A stretch of 64,000 nucleotides of DNA from Thermocrispum municipale DSM 44069 (lineage in GTDB: Bacteria; Actinomycetota; Actinomycetes; Mycobacteriales; Pseudonocardiaceae): the NCBI RefSeq assembly GCF_000427825.1, contig NZ_ATYT01000006.1, positions 62,001 through 126,000 on the forward strand, in the 5' to 3' direction. Shown one piece after another: positions 41,395-49,645 of this stretch. A program made the position numbers and the translations under genes. The notes below the pieces were generated by a model. It was not told the origin of the DNA, ran no database searches, and saw only the letters and a program-made list of their open reading frames with translations. Position 1 is the stretch's first letter, and the number at the start of each line of letters is the position of its first letter.

Positions 41395-41874
41395 TCAGCG
41401 GTGGCCGTCGCCGCCGACCGCCAGCTCGCGCAGCCGGTCGAGCAGGGTTTCGGGCGCCAGGCCGCACAGCTCGGCCATCTGCTCGACGGCCGCTTTGTTG
41501 AGGCAGATCTGGGTGCTGTGCCCGGGTTGCTCCAGGCGTCCGGCGGCCCACCGCTGTAGCGGGAGCAGATCCGGCTCGTCGACGCTCGCGACCTTGATGA
41601 GGTCGATCTGGACGTCCCCGGGCGCGGCCGCGAACACCGTCCGGTCGACGCGGGCCAGCAACTCGTGAGGTTGCTCACCCAGCGCTACGCAGATCTCCGC
41701 CAACCGGACGACAGAACACTGCCGGGTGCCCAGTTCGTATGTCGCCAGCGTCTGGAGCGAGATGTCGCTCTGAAGGTGCTGGTTGAGCTGCTTACGCGTC
41801 CAGCCGCGGCGTTTCCGCAGCAAGCGCAGCTCCTCACCCAGCGCCTGCTGGTAAAGCTCGCCATTCACCTGCAC
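41395..41874 (-). CDS. XRE-family transcriptional regulator
   Basis: A 159-aa regulator with an N-terminal helix-turn-helix (EELRLLRKRRGWTRKQLNQHL, SLQTLATYELGTRQCSVVRLAEIC) and a C-terminal half that looks like a second small helical domain (LNKAAVEQMAELCGLAPETLLDRLREL). It ends 3 bp from the convergent monooxygenase stop. GTG at 41874 or 41868 could be the start. Target unknown. Confidence 0.8.
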   Translation of the reverse strand: MQVNGELYQQALGEELRLLRKRRGWTRKQLNQHLQSDISLQTLATYELGTRQCSVVRLAEICVALGEQPHELLARVDRTVFAAAPGDVQIDLIKVASVDEPDLLPLQRWAAGRLEQPGHSTQICLNKAAVEQMAELCGLAPETLLDRLRELAVGGDGHR

Positions 41875-42286
41875 GCCGACGGGACGGATTCACCGGGCGG
41901 GCATGACGCGAAGACGACACAGGATTCTGTCGGTTACGCCAATCAGGTGGTGCTCGGTGGACCGAGGAGCGGGCGGGGCCGTGGGAGGAACCGGACAGTA
42001 GAGGTGCCCGCCGGTCCGCGGGCAAGCCGGGAGCGGCGAAGCCGAAGGGCGGCGGGCGGTGCCGCAGACTCCGGGCAGGCTCCTGGGAGCCACCGTGGGG
42101 ACGACGCCGGGACGGTTCAGCGCCTTCGCATGGCCCGAAGAATCCGGTCGACGATCCCGCGCTGCCGCGAAGCCGGAAAGCAAGCTCGTTCCGCCGATCA
42201 GGCCTATGCCGTTGGCCTCCGAACCGGCCCCGTACGGGTCGCCATGGTCAGAGCCGCCGCGCGGCGACCCGGTACATCTCAATTCG
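41875..42286. other. 412-bp gap without a gene
   Basis: Between the XRE start and the LCP stop. It contains a short dyad (CTCGGT-GG-ACCGAG near 41950) but no convincing frame on either strand; it presumably holds the XRE promoter and the LCP 3' untranslated region. Confidence 0.5.
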
Positions 42287-43960
42287 TCAGTAGACGCAGC
42301 GGATCCCGTCCGCCGTGATCGGCTTCTCGTCGTCCTCCTGCTGGGGTTGCTGCGCGGGCCGCAGTGTCGCGTGCTGACTCGCGCCCTGTGGCTGGCTTCC
42401 ACCACCGGTGGCGTCGCCGCCGCCGTCCTCCGGGTAGTCCGCGCCGATCAGCACGTGCACCTGGCCCGGGTTCAGCGCCTCGTCCTCCACCAGCTGGGCC
42501 GACACCGGCAGCGAGTCCACCACCATCTGGCCGAACTCCTTCTCGCCCGGCGCGTGCTTGACCACCGTGGTGTCCTGCGGCGGGATGTCGCCGGTCGTTC
42601 CGGACTTGAAGCCGAGGCCGCTGAGCTTGTCCATGACCCTGGCGGCCAGGCCGGTCACGCCGACCCCGTTCATCACGTCCACGGTCACCTGCGCGTGCTT
42701 CGGGTCCGGCTTGTTCTTGACCGGCTTCTTCACGCTGCCGGACAGGCTCGCGATGAACTCACGCACCTGCTGCGGGTCGACCTCGAGCGCCAAGCCGTCC
42801 TCCGGCGTGCTGATGTCACCGACCACCGGGATGGTGGTGAACTGCACCTGGCCACCGGACAGGCCGCTCATCTGTTTGGCGAAGTCGATGATGTCCCAGC
42901 CGTGGTTGAGCACCACCGACCGCTTCAGTGCCTTCGCCAGATCGGACAGCTTGCCGGGATCGGTCAGCGTGCCGCTCGAGATGGTCTTGCGGGCCAGGCC
43001 TGCCATGAACACCTGCTGACGCACCACCCGGTCCAGGTCGCCGCGCGGCAGGCCGTGCCGCTGCCGCACGAACGCCAGCGCCTTCACACCCGAGATGGTC
43101 TGTTTGCCCGCTTTGAAGTTCGCGCCGGACTTCTCGTCCTGCGTGGCCTCCTTCAGGCACACCTCGACGCCGCCGAGGGCCTGGGTGATCTCGTAGAAGC
43201 CGAGCAGGTTGACCGAGGCGTAGTTGTCGATCGTCCGCCCGGTGAGGTCCTCGACCGTCTTGATCAGCAGCTTCGCGCCTGCCTGGTTGGACTTGCGGAA
43301 GATGGTCCGCTCGTCGGTCTCGCCGGAGTCGCGCAGCTCGCGCGCGGTCACGTTCTTGGCGCGTCCGTAAGCGGAGTTCAGCTTGTGTTTGCCGTAGCCG
43401 TCGGCGATCTCCACGTAGGAGTCGCGGGGGAGGGAGATGGCCACCGCCTTGCTGCCGTCGTTGGGGATGTGCAGCAAGATCATCGTGTCGGTGTTGTTCT
43501 CGCCTTCGTCCTTGCCCGCCTTGAACTTCTTCAACAGGCTCTTGGGCAGCGTCTTCCCTTGAGTGTCCTGACGGCTGTCCATGCCGACCAGCAGGATGTC
43601 GCGCGAACCGTCGGCAGGCAGCGGGCCGGAGTCCCCGCCCGCGATGACGTCGACCGATTCCATGCCCGTGGTGAAGTTCTGCAGGCTCGCGTAGCCGTAG
43701 CCGGTGAACGCGATCACCAGGACCGAGACCAGCGCGACGATGATCTTGCCCGCCAGGGCCGGAACGTTGGGCGGAGTCGGCTTCTTCGCCGGTTGACGTC
43801 CCGCCGGCCTGCGCGGCGGCGCACCGCCTGCGCGACCGGCGGGTGGTCTACCCGATGGGTGTGGCCGCGGTGGTGTAGCCCGCGGGACAGGACGCGTCGC
43901 GTCACTGTGCCACGACGGTGGCAGCCTGCGTCCGCCGTCCGAGCGTGGCCTGTACGCCAC
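42287..43960 (-). CDS. LytR-CpsA-Psr (LCP) family ligase with LytR_C domain
   Basis: A 557-aa membrane enzyme that attaches glycopolymers such as arabinogalactan or teichoic-type chains to peptidoglycan. A Pro/Arg-rich cytosolic N-terminus leads into one membrane helix (IIVALVSVLVIAFTGYGY). The LCP domain shows DILLVGMDSR, NTDTMILLHI, SLPRDSYVEI, KLNSAY and VRQRHGLPRGDLDRVVRQQ, the conserved Asp/Arg sites; the LytR_C domain (VDVMNGVGVTGLAARV) follows. The GTG at 43960 has AAGGGAG 5-6 nt upstream; the ATG at 43978 is an alternative with a poor site. Confidence 0.92.
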   Translation of the reverse strand: MAYRPRSDGGRRLPPSWHSDATRPVPRATPPRPHPSGRPPAGRAGGAPPRRPAGRQPAKKPTPPNVPALAGKIIVALVSVLVIAFTGYGYASLQNFTTGMESVDVIAGGDSGPLPADGSRDILLVGMDSRQDTQGKTLPKSLLKKFKAGKDEGENNTDTMILLHIPNDGSKAVAISLPRDSYVEIADGYGKHKLNSAYGRAKNVTARELRDSGETDERTIFRKSNQAGAKLLIKTVEDLTGRTIDNYASVNLLGFYEITQALGGVEVCLKEATQDEKSGANFKAGKQTISGVKALAFVRQRHGLPRGDLDRVVRQQVFMAGLARKTISSGTLTDPGKLSDLAKALKRSVVLNHGWDIIDFAKQMSGLSGGQVQFTTIPVVGDISTPEDGLALEVDPQQVREFIASLSGSVKKPVKNKPDPKHAQVTVDVMNGVGVTGLAARVMDKLSGLGFKSGTTGDIPPQDTTVVKHAPGEKEFGQMVVDSLPVSAQLVEDEALNPGQVHVLIGADYPEDGGGDATGGGSQPQGASQHATLRPAQQPQQEDDEKPITADGIRCVY

Positions 43961-44261
43961 AACTGCTCCCTTCGCCATCCCGTTGCCGGGCCCCGTGCAT
44001 GAGACGCGCTGGGCCATTTCTGGGTTGTCCCGCTTGTCGCAGCGTCGCATACGCCAGGGCTCGCTCAGCGCAGGACGCGCGATTTGTGCGGTCACGGTAA
44101 CGGGTGACGGGTTAGCCATCCGTAACCCGGGGGTATGTCTTCACGTTCGACCGGGTGAGCAACCCGATTGGTGCGAAAAACGTCACGAGGTGCCGGAAAT
44201 GTCAGCAAAGCCGTACTTGTGCCGGGTGGCTGGCTCGGCCCGGGCGGCGAGCAACGGGAAA

Positions 44262-45665
44262 TCAGTACCTTGCGGGAAATTCGGTACTGTCGCCGGCCAG
44301 CTGAACTTGATCTCTGCCTTGTTCCTTGGCCAGGTAAACCGCTGCGTCCGCGGCGTGCAGCAACGCGTCGACACTTCGGCCGTGCTGCGGATAAACGGCG
44401 ACACCGATCGATGTGGTGCGGTCGGTGATGGTCACCGGTTCGCCGCGCTTGCCGCGCGTGGTGATGGACGACGTGGCCACGCGATGCCGGATCCGCTCGG
44501 CTGTGTGATACGCCTGCAGCGCGTCGACATCACTGATGAGCACCAGAAACTCCTCGCCACCGAACCGTCCGACCACGTCTTGCGGCCGGGTGACCTCGGT
44601 GAGCAGCTCCGCGACCCGGCGCAGCACGTCGTCGCCCGCCGGATGGCCGTAGGTGTCGTTGATGTCCTTGAAGTGGTCGAAGTCGATCATCAGTACGGCC
44701 AGCCCGCTCTCCGAGCGCACCGCGCGTTGGAACGTGCGATGCGCGGACTCGGTCCAGCCGCGCATGTTCAGCAGGCCGGTCTTCGGGTCGGTGCGGACGT
44801 CCGACTGCAGCTGATCGAGTTCGGCGAGCCGGTTGAACACCACGGTGACCACCGCCATGATCGCCACCGTCGGTGGCATGATCACCAGCAGGATCGCCGT
44901 GACCGCGCCGAGGCCGATGGTGACCGCCTCCAGCACGTTGTCCGCCTTCGTGCCCAGCGAGCTCTGCAGCGTCGGACGGCTGGTGTTCAGCGCGATGATG
45001 CTGCCCACGTAGAGGATCTGGACGCCCTCGTAGACCAGCGCGGCCACCACGAGGTACCCGAACTCGCTGATGAACTGCCACCCGCTCAGCAGACCCCAGT
45101 CCGTCGGATCCAGCGCCGTGTAGGCCAGGTGCGCGGTGGACGCGGCCAACGCGTGGGTGATCGACGAAAACAAAAAGTTGTGCGCAGGTCGGCGGGCGGA
45201 AAACCAGCGCTGGACACGCACCAATGCCACCAAGGCGATGATCAACGGGACGGGCAGAACAATCGCCGCGGGAAAGATCCACACCGCGGTCAGATCGATC
45301 AATACCCCGCGCAGTCCGCGATTTCTCCGACGCGCTTCCTGGCGGCGGGTCAATTGAATGTGAATTGTCGCCCCAGTGGCCAGGATCGCGAACTGGATCA
45401 CGTCGATCGAGCGCACCGGTGGCGAATTGACGGATGTCACGGCAAGGACCGCGACGGCAATTGTTTCCGCGACCAGGAGAAAAACGATGAATCGTTTCGG
45501 TCGCTGCCACAGCAGCCACTGGCGGACGTGCCGTGGATAGCCGGCACGTTGCGCGGGGATGACCGGTGCCCCGTCGTCCGAGCGTGCTGGACAGGCCCCA
45601 TGAGCGCCGCTCGCGGGGTGCTCGGCCGGAGCTCGCGACTGCGGCCGATGCCTCGATCCAGCCAC
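44262..45665 (-). CDS. Membrane-bound diguanylate cyclase (GGDEF)
   Basis: A 467-aa protein with about eight N-terminal hydrophobic segments (a MASE-like sensor), then a GGDEF domain: TDPKTGLLNMRGW, DFDHFKDINDTYGHPAGDDVLRRVA, and the active site RFGGEEFLVLI (about 366-376). It makes the second messenger c-di-GMP, which in actinomycetes controls development. No EAL domain is fused. The GTG at 45665 is supported by GGGAGG 7 nt upstream. It is divergent from the micro-ORF cluster. Confidence 0.92.
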   Translation of the reverse strand: MAGSRHRPQSRAPAEHPASGAHGACPARSDDGAPVIPAQRAGYPRHVRQWLLWQRPKRFIVFLLVAETIAVAVLAVTSVNSPPVRSIDVIQFAILATGATIHIQLTRRQEARRRNRGLRGVLIDLTAVWIFPAAIVLPVPLIIALVALVRVQRWFSARRPAHNFLFSSITHALAASTAHLAYTALDPTDWGLLSGWQFISEFGYLVVAALVYEGVQILYVGSIIALNTSRPTLQSSLGTKADNVLEAVTIGLGAVTAILLVIMPPTVAIMAVVTVVFNRLAELDQLQSDVRTDPKTGLLNMRGWTESAHRTFQRAVRSESGLAVLMIDFDHFKDINDTYGHPAGDDVLRRVAELLTEVTRPQDVVGRFGGEEFLVLISDVDALQAYHTAERIRHRVATSSITTRGKRGEPVTITDRTTSIGVAVYPQHGRSVDALLHAADAAVYLAKEQGRDQVQLAGDSTEFPARY

Positions 45666-45778
45666 TCGGTTACCTCCCGCTCCCGCCCGATGGTGAGCGG
45701 TGAGCTGCCCGGCGGGTGCCTATGAGAAACTCCGCTCGGCCTGTTGCCAGTATCATCTCACTGCGCGTGCACCGACAG

Positions 45779-45807
45779 TTCACAGGCCTGTAGCTTTCTG
45801 TCATGAT
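45779..45807 (+). promoter_or_regulatory. Probable promoter of the micro-ORF cluster
   Basis: TTCACA (45779-45784) and CATGAT (45802-45807) are separated by 17 bp, five and four matches to the -35 and -10 consensus. Transcription would start near 45814, about 34 nt before the first micro-ORF start, leaving room for its GGAGG site. It points right, away from the diguanylate cyclase gene. Confidence 0.5.
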
Positions 45808-45847
45808 GCTTGCCGAAACGCGTTGTTGTCGATCGGAGGTGACTACC

Positions 45848-45868
45848 TTGTCTGATCGTGACTTCTGA
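45848..45868 (+). CDS. Micro-ORF 1, hexapeptide (M)SDRDF
   Basis: TTG followed by TCT GAT CGT GAC TTC and TGA. GGAGG (45835-45839) is 8 nt upstream. The frame is also open back to ATG codons at 45803 and 45806, giving a possible 20-22-aa peptide ending in the same SDRDF; but those ATGs overlap the presumed -10. The peptide ending is shared with micro-ORFs 2 and 3, with synonymous codon changes, which argues that the peptide, not just the DNA, is conserved. Confidence 0.5.
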   Translation: MSDRDF

Positions 45869-45879
45869 TCACCGGTGAT
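45868..45879. repeat. 12-bp perfect palindrome ATCACCGGTGAT
   Basis: Directly after the first micro-ORF stop; the flanking TGATCA copies extend it loosely. Possibly an operator or a small hairpin between the micro-ORFs. Confidence 0.6.
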
Positions 45880-45917
45880 GATCAAGAAAAACCCCTTTGT
45901 GGACTGTGGAGGATTTC

Positions 45918-45938
45918 ATGTCTGACCGCGACTTCTGA
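45918..45938 (+). CDS. Micro-ORF 2, hexapeptide MSDRDF
   Basis: ATG TCT GAC CGC GAC TTC TGA, with GGAGG (45908-45912) 5 nt before the ATG, an ideal ribosome site. It lies 70 bp after micro-ORF 1. Two of the five shared codons differ synonymously from copy 1 (GAT/GAC, CGT/CGC). This is the clearest of the three. Confidence 0.6.
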   Translation: MSDRDF

Positions 45939-45989
45939 TTCCGCGCCCCTGCCGAGTCGAAGCGAGTTGCTGTGTGGAAAGGACCCCCT

Positions 45990-46010
45990 GTGTACGACCG
46001 TGACTTCTGA
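45990..46010 (+). CDS. Micro-ORF 3, hexapeptide (V)YDRDF
   Basis: GTG TAC GAC CGT GAC TTC TGA, with AAAGGA (45978-45983) 6 nt upstream. It lies 72 bp after copy 2 and ends 1 bp before the stop codon of the convergent MFS gene. Ser is replaced by Tyr; D-R-D-F-stop is kept. No further copy or protein gene follows on this strand for 1.6 kb. Confidence 0.55.
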   Translation: MYDRDF

Positions 46011-46011
46011 C

Positions 46012-47262
46012 TTAGCCGACGTCCGCAGCGACCTTGACGGCGCCGGGCCGCACCCGCTGACGGGCCCACGCCACGGCGACTGCGGTGGCGGCGAGGACCC
46101 CCAGCGCGCCGGCCAGTGCAACCGTGCCGGTCGCCGAACCGATCGCCGTGGCCACCACGCCGCCCAGCGCCACGCCGAGGCCTTGCGTCACCCGTAAGGC
46201 GGTCCGGAACAGGCCCATCACGGACCCTCGGACGTTGTTCGCCACCGAGCTGTTGACGGTCGCGGCGACGGTGAGGATGTACGCGCCGCTGGCGCCGGAG
46301 GCTGCCAACAGCAGCAGCGCGACCACCAGTGGCGGCTGCACCGCGAAGCCGAGCAGCGCCGCGGACGAGATGACCGCCAACGGCCCCATCAGGCGCAGCC
46401 GGGTCGCGGGCGAGGCGTAGTGCGAGAAAACGAACGCGCCGATGACGAAGCCGAGCGGGTCGGCGGCGAGCAGCCACCCGACCGCGACGTCCGGCTCGTC
46501 CATCTGCGCGGCGATCGGAGCGGCGAGGCCTTCGGGTACGACGGTCAGCCCGACCAGCAACGCCATGGCGAACAGGACGCGCAGATGCGGGTCGGACGCG
46601 GTGATGCGCGCTCCGGCGAACCAGCCGTCCTCCGGGCTGCCCGCGGCGGGCCGCCAGCGCACGGTGAGGTGGATGATGACCGCGGCGAGGACGAACGTGG
46701 CCGCGTCGATCGCCAGCGCCCACGGCACCCCGACCGCGGTGACCAGCAGCCCGCCTCCGGCCAGCCCGAGCAGCATCATCGTGTTGGTGGTGATGCCGCG
46801 CAGGTCCTGGCTGCGCAGGTACTCGGCGTCGTCGTCGAAGGCTTCCCGCGCGGTGGCGTTCTGCGCCGCATTCGTCGGTGCGGACAACATGGCCACGAAG
46901 AAGACCAGCGCGCACAACACCGGGAGCGGCATCCCGGGTATCACCATGATTCCGACCAGTGCCGCCTGGGCCAGGATGCACCAGATCAGCAGTGTGCGGC
47001 GGGGGAAGCGGTCGGCGAGCTGGGACAACCCCAGGCCACCGAACAGCGCGGGCAGGAACGTCATCGCGTAGACCACGGCCGACCACAGTGGCGAGGCGGT
47101 GCGCTGATACACCAAAATGGCCAAGGCGACCTTCGCGAGCTGGTCACCCGCGATGGACAGCGCCTCGGCCAGCCACAGGCCGCGGAACTCGCGGTTCGCG
47201 ACGACGCGACTGAACCGCGGAATGGTGGTCTGCTTGCGCTCAGTTCTGCGCACAGACGCCAT
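46012..47262 (-). CDS. MFS transporter (drug-efflux-like)
   Basis: A 416-aa major facilitator with about twelve helices. FRGLWLAEALSIAGDQLAKVALAILVY is a typical first helix of the proton-driven efflux branch (MefA/NreB-like), and the loop between helices 2 and 3 reads QLADRFPRRTLLIW, matching the conserved G-x(3)-D-x(2)-R-R pattern loosely. Export of an antibiotic or metabolite is likely, substrate unknown. The ATG at 47262 follows GAGGGGA. Its last codons touch micro-ORF 3. Confidence 0.88.
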   Translation of the reverse strand: MASVRRTERKQTTIPRFSRVVANREFRGLWLAEALSIAGDQLAKVALAILVYQRTASPLWSAVVYAMTFLPALFGGLGLSQLADRFPRRTLLIWCILAQAALVGIMVIPGMPLPVLCALVFFVAMLSAPTNAAQNATAREAFDDDAEYLRSQDLRGITTNTMMLLGLAGGGLLVTAVGVPWALAIDAATFVLAAVIIHLTVRWRPAAGSPEDGWFAGARITASDPHLRVLFAMALLVGLTVVPEGLAAPIAAQMDEPDVAVGWLLAADPLGFVIGAFVFSHYASPATRLRLMGPLAVISSAALLGFAVQPPLVVALLLLAASGASGAYILTVAATVNSSVANNVRGSVMGLFRTALRVTQGLGVALGGVVATAIGSATGTVALAGALGVLAATAVAVAWARQRVRPGAVKVAADVG

Positions 47263-47373
47263 GCTCCCCTCGATGGTGGGCCGCGATCGTTGTGCACATA
47301 GGCAGAGACTTCCCTGTCGCGAGTATGACGAGCGGGGGCCGGCCGTGATCGACTCGTTGCCGCGCGACTCCAC

Positions 47374-47404
47374 ATAGTACAAGTCTGATGACGGTGTGTC
47401 ACAA
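47374..47404 (-). promoter_or_regulatory. Possible promoter of the MFS gene
   Basis: On the minus strand TTGTGA (47404-47399) and TACTAT (47379-47374) are 19 bp apart, with an approximately 105-nt leader to the MFS start. The remainder of the 353-bp divergent gap to 47616 shows no gene and presumably holds the SDR promoter. Confidence 0.4.
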
Positions 47405-47615
47405 ATTCTGTCGCTCCTACCGGTTCGGCTGTTACGCCGGACTGGTCGGGCGTGCGCACTCGGCCCGCTCCGCCGACCGCTCGCCGCTGGCCCGCTTATC
47501 CGTCCTGACCTGCGCAGGAGACTGAGGGCACGGGACCCATCAGGCGCCCCGCAGGCTCAGTGCGACGCGTCGCCATCGGCGAGATTGCGCGTCACGGCAG
47601 GCGAAGGAGCGGGAC

Positions 47616-48575
47616 ATGCAGCACGGGCAGAGCCGGAGTTGGCGGGCGAGCGAAGCACAACAAGTCGACGGTGCGGTCGCCGATGTCGAGCAGATGCTGG
47701 CAGGCAAAGCGGTCGTCGTCACCGGTGCGGGTCGTGGGCTGGGCGCGGAGTACGCCGTCCAGTCGGCCGAACACGGCGCGTCGGTGGTGGTCAACGACGT
47801 CGACGTGGACTGCGCGGAAGCGGTGGCGGAGCGCATTCGCGGTTTCGGCGGTCGCGTCGCGGTCAGCGGGCACGACGTCGGTGATCCGGAGCAGGCGACG
47901 GCGCTCGTGGCGATGTGTGCCGGTGAGTTCGGCCGGATCGACGGCTTGGTGAACAACGCCGGACTGAACTACGAGGCGGTGTCCTGGCAGGACGCCCCGG
48001 AGCCGGTCGCCGAGCTGATCCGGGTCAACGTGCTGGGCACCATCTACACCGGGACGGCCGCCGCCCAGGTGATGGCCGACTCCGGCGGCGGCAGGATCGT
48101 CAACATCTCGTCCGGGGCTTCGTTCGGGCAGCGCAAACTCGCCACGTACGCCGCGAGCAAAGGCGCTGTCGCATCACTGACCTACTCGTGGGCGCTGGAC
48201 ATGGAGGAGATCGGCGTCCAGGTCAACGCGGTGTGCCCGGTGGCGTACACGCGCATGGTCGAGGCCTCGTCGCGCCGGGCGACGATCATCCCGCCGGACC
48301 GCGGACCGGACCTGGTGGCGCCGCTCGTGGTGTTTCTGCTGTCGGATGCCGCCAAGGGCATCACCGGTCAGATGATCCGGTGCAACGGCGAACAGCTGCA
48401 CGTGGTGGGGCAGCCGTATCTCAAGGAGCCGATCCTGCGGCGGGAGCGATGGAGCGCGGAGACAGTGCGCCGCGCGTTCGACGAGATCTTCGGTGCGCAT
48501 CTCGAGCCGTACGGGTTGGAGAAGCGGTTGCCGCCGCGGCTGCGGGAACGGGTGGAGGCCCTGCAAACCGCGTGA
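47616..48575 (+). CDS. Short-chain dehydrogenase/reductase
   Basis: A 319-aa SDR. Cofactor motif TGAGRGLG, NNAG, and the active-site Ser, Tyr and Lys in NISSGASFGQRKLATYAASKG are all present, and DVDVDC after beta-2 suggests NAD rather than NADP. It has a 26-residue N-terminal extension and about 60 extra residues at the C-terminus (EPILRRERW to ALQTA), like the hydroxysteroid- or multifunctional-type SDRs. The ATG at 47616 follows AAGGAG by 6-7 nt, so the extension is real; MLAGKAVVV at 47694 lacks a site. Confidence 0.9.
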   Translation: MQHGQSRSWRASEAQQVDGAVADVEQMLAGKAVVVTGAGRGLGAEYAVQSAEHGASVVVNDVDVDCAEAVAERIRGFGGRVAVSGHDVGDPEQATALVAMCAGEFGRIDGLVNNAGLNYEAVSWQDAPEPVAELIRVNVLGTIYTGTAAAQVMADSGGGRIVNISSGASFGQRKLATYAASKGAVASLTYSWALDMEEIGVQVNAVCPVAYTRMVEASSRRATIIPPDRGPDLVAPLVVFLLSDAAKGITGQMIRCNGEQLHVVGQPYLKEPILRRERWSAETVRRAFDEIFGAHLEPYGLEKRLPPRLRERVEALQTA

Positions 48576-48619
48576 GCCACTCCGGATCACGCCCGCCGGC
48601 GAGCCGATCGGGGGTCCGG

Positions 48620-49075
48620 TCAAGCAGCCGCGTGTGCCTCCTTGATCTTGTCGATGTCGATCTTCTGCATCGCCAGCATCGCCTCGGTCGCGGCGCGCGC
48701 CTTGGCCGGGTCGGGGTCGCTCAGGAGGCCGGGTAGCTCGGCGGGAATGACCTGCCAGGACACCCCGTACCGGTCGCGCAGCCAGCCGCACGCGGTCGGC
48801 GTGCCGCCGTCGAGCAACGCCTCCCACGTCGTGTCGATCTCCTCCTGGGTGGATCGCTCGAGGTAGATCGACGCGAAGTCGTTGGGCTGGAAGTTCGGGT
48901 TGCCGTTGAGGGCGGCGAACTGCTGACCGTCGAGGGTGAACCGCACTGCGAGCGCATTGCTGTCCGGATCACGCTGCACGTCGAGGATCCGGGAGTTCGG
49001 GACCACGGACACGTAGAACTCGGCCGCGTCCTCCGCGCCTTTGTCGAACCAGAGGAAGGTGGTCACGCTGCTCAT
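48620..49075 (-). CDS. VOC-family protein (PhnB/3-demethylubiquinone-type)
   Basis: A 151-aa vicinal-oxygen-chelate protein of the PhnB-like group: TTFLWFDKGAEDAAEFYVSV, FAALNGNP, DRYGVSWQVIP. Two beta-alpha-beta-beta-beta units are visible. Such proteins are glyoxalase relatives, often of unknown substrate. GGAGC lies 5-6 nt before the ATG at 49075. It has a loose C-terminal helical end (MQKIDIDKIKEAHA), typical for the group. Confidence 0.85.
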   Translation of the reverse strand: MSSVTTFLWFDKGAEDAAEFYVSVVPNSRILDVQRDPDSNALAVRFTLDGQQFAALNGNPNFQPNDFASIYLERSTQEEIDTTWEALLDGGTPTACGWLRDRYGVSWQVIPAELPGLLSDPDPAKARAATEAMLAMQKIDIDKIKEAHAAA

Positions 49076-49312
49076 GGCTGCTCCGTTCCGTCTCGGGCCG
49101 CGACGGTGCCGCGGCCACCTGCACGTCGGTGTAGACCGGGCAAGCGCGACATACTCATCGGAACGGTCGTCCGGCATGCCGGTGCGGGCGATTTCCGTTG
49201 GGCCATTCGCGTGTATTGCAGAACACGTCGGGGTCGTAAGCGCTGCGACCGTGATGGGCAGTGGCCGCTGCGGCGTCCGACGGCAGCAGCGGCGCCACGT
49301 GCCGACGGCATG

Positions 49313-49340
49313 AAAAAACCCCAGGCGCTCTGACCTGGGG
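49313..49340 (-). terminator. Intrinsic terminator of tRNA-Lys
   Basis: On the minus strand CCCCAGG and CCTGGGG form a 7-bp stem with an 8-nt loop, followed by TTTTTT (49318-49313), immediately after the tRNA 3' end. Confidence 0.85.
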
Positions 49341-49343
49341 TGA

Positions 49344-49419
49344 TGGTGCGCCATCAGGGACTCGAACCCCGAACCCGCTGGTTAAGAGCCAGCTGCTCTG
49401 CCAATTGAGCTAATGGCGC
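49344..49419 (-). tRNA. tRNA-Lys (anticodon CUU)
   Basis: Acceptor GCGCCAT/ATGGCGC, D-arm AGCTCAATTGGCAGAGC, anticodon stem CTGG/CCAG around CTCTTAA (anticodon CTT), T-arm with GTTCGAGTC, discriminator A and an encoded CCA (49346-49344). Confidence 0.96.
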
Positions 49420-49534
49420 TGGTGCCTCCGGCCGGTGACTCCGGCCCTCGTCGGCGACGTCAGAAAAGGTAGCACGCGCCGGTTCGGGTCCGCGCACAGG
49501 GGGTGCGACAAAGATATTCTCGGTGTTAGCAATA

Positions 49535-49556
49535 GTTGACCCAAGTCATGGGCAAC
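49535..49556. promoter_or_regulatory. Imperfect dyad upstream of the L,D-transpeptidase gene
   Basis: GTTG-A-CCCA and TGGGCAAC face each other around AGTCA, a dyad with one bulged base; a second short dyad, CAGAC-N7-GTCTG, follows at 49563-49579. They lie 70-110 bp before the gene and may bind a regulator. Confidence 0.35.
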
Positions 49557-49645
49557 CTCGTGCAGACTGAACACGTCTGAATGATCGTCGGGCCGAGGGC
49601 GCCCGTCAGGGGTTATGCGGGGATACAGACAGGCGGGGTAGTTAC

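Noticed and set aside
45869-47086. Minus-strand frame whose end contains repeated QKSRS-type residues
   Set aside because: The repeats are the complement of the plus-strand micro-ORFs; the frame runs out of phase through the MFS gene and has no ribosome site.
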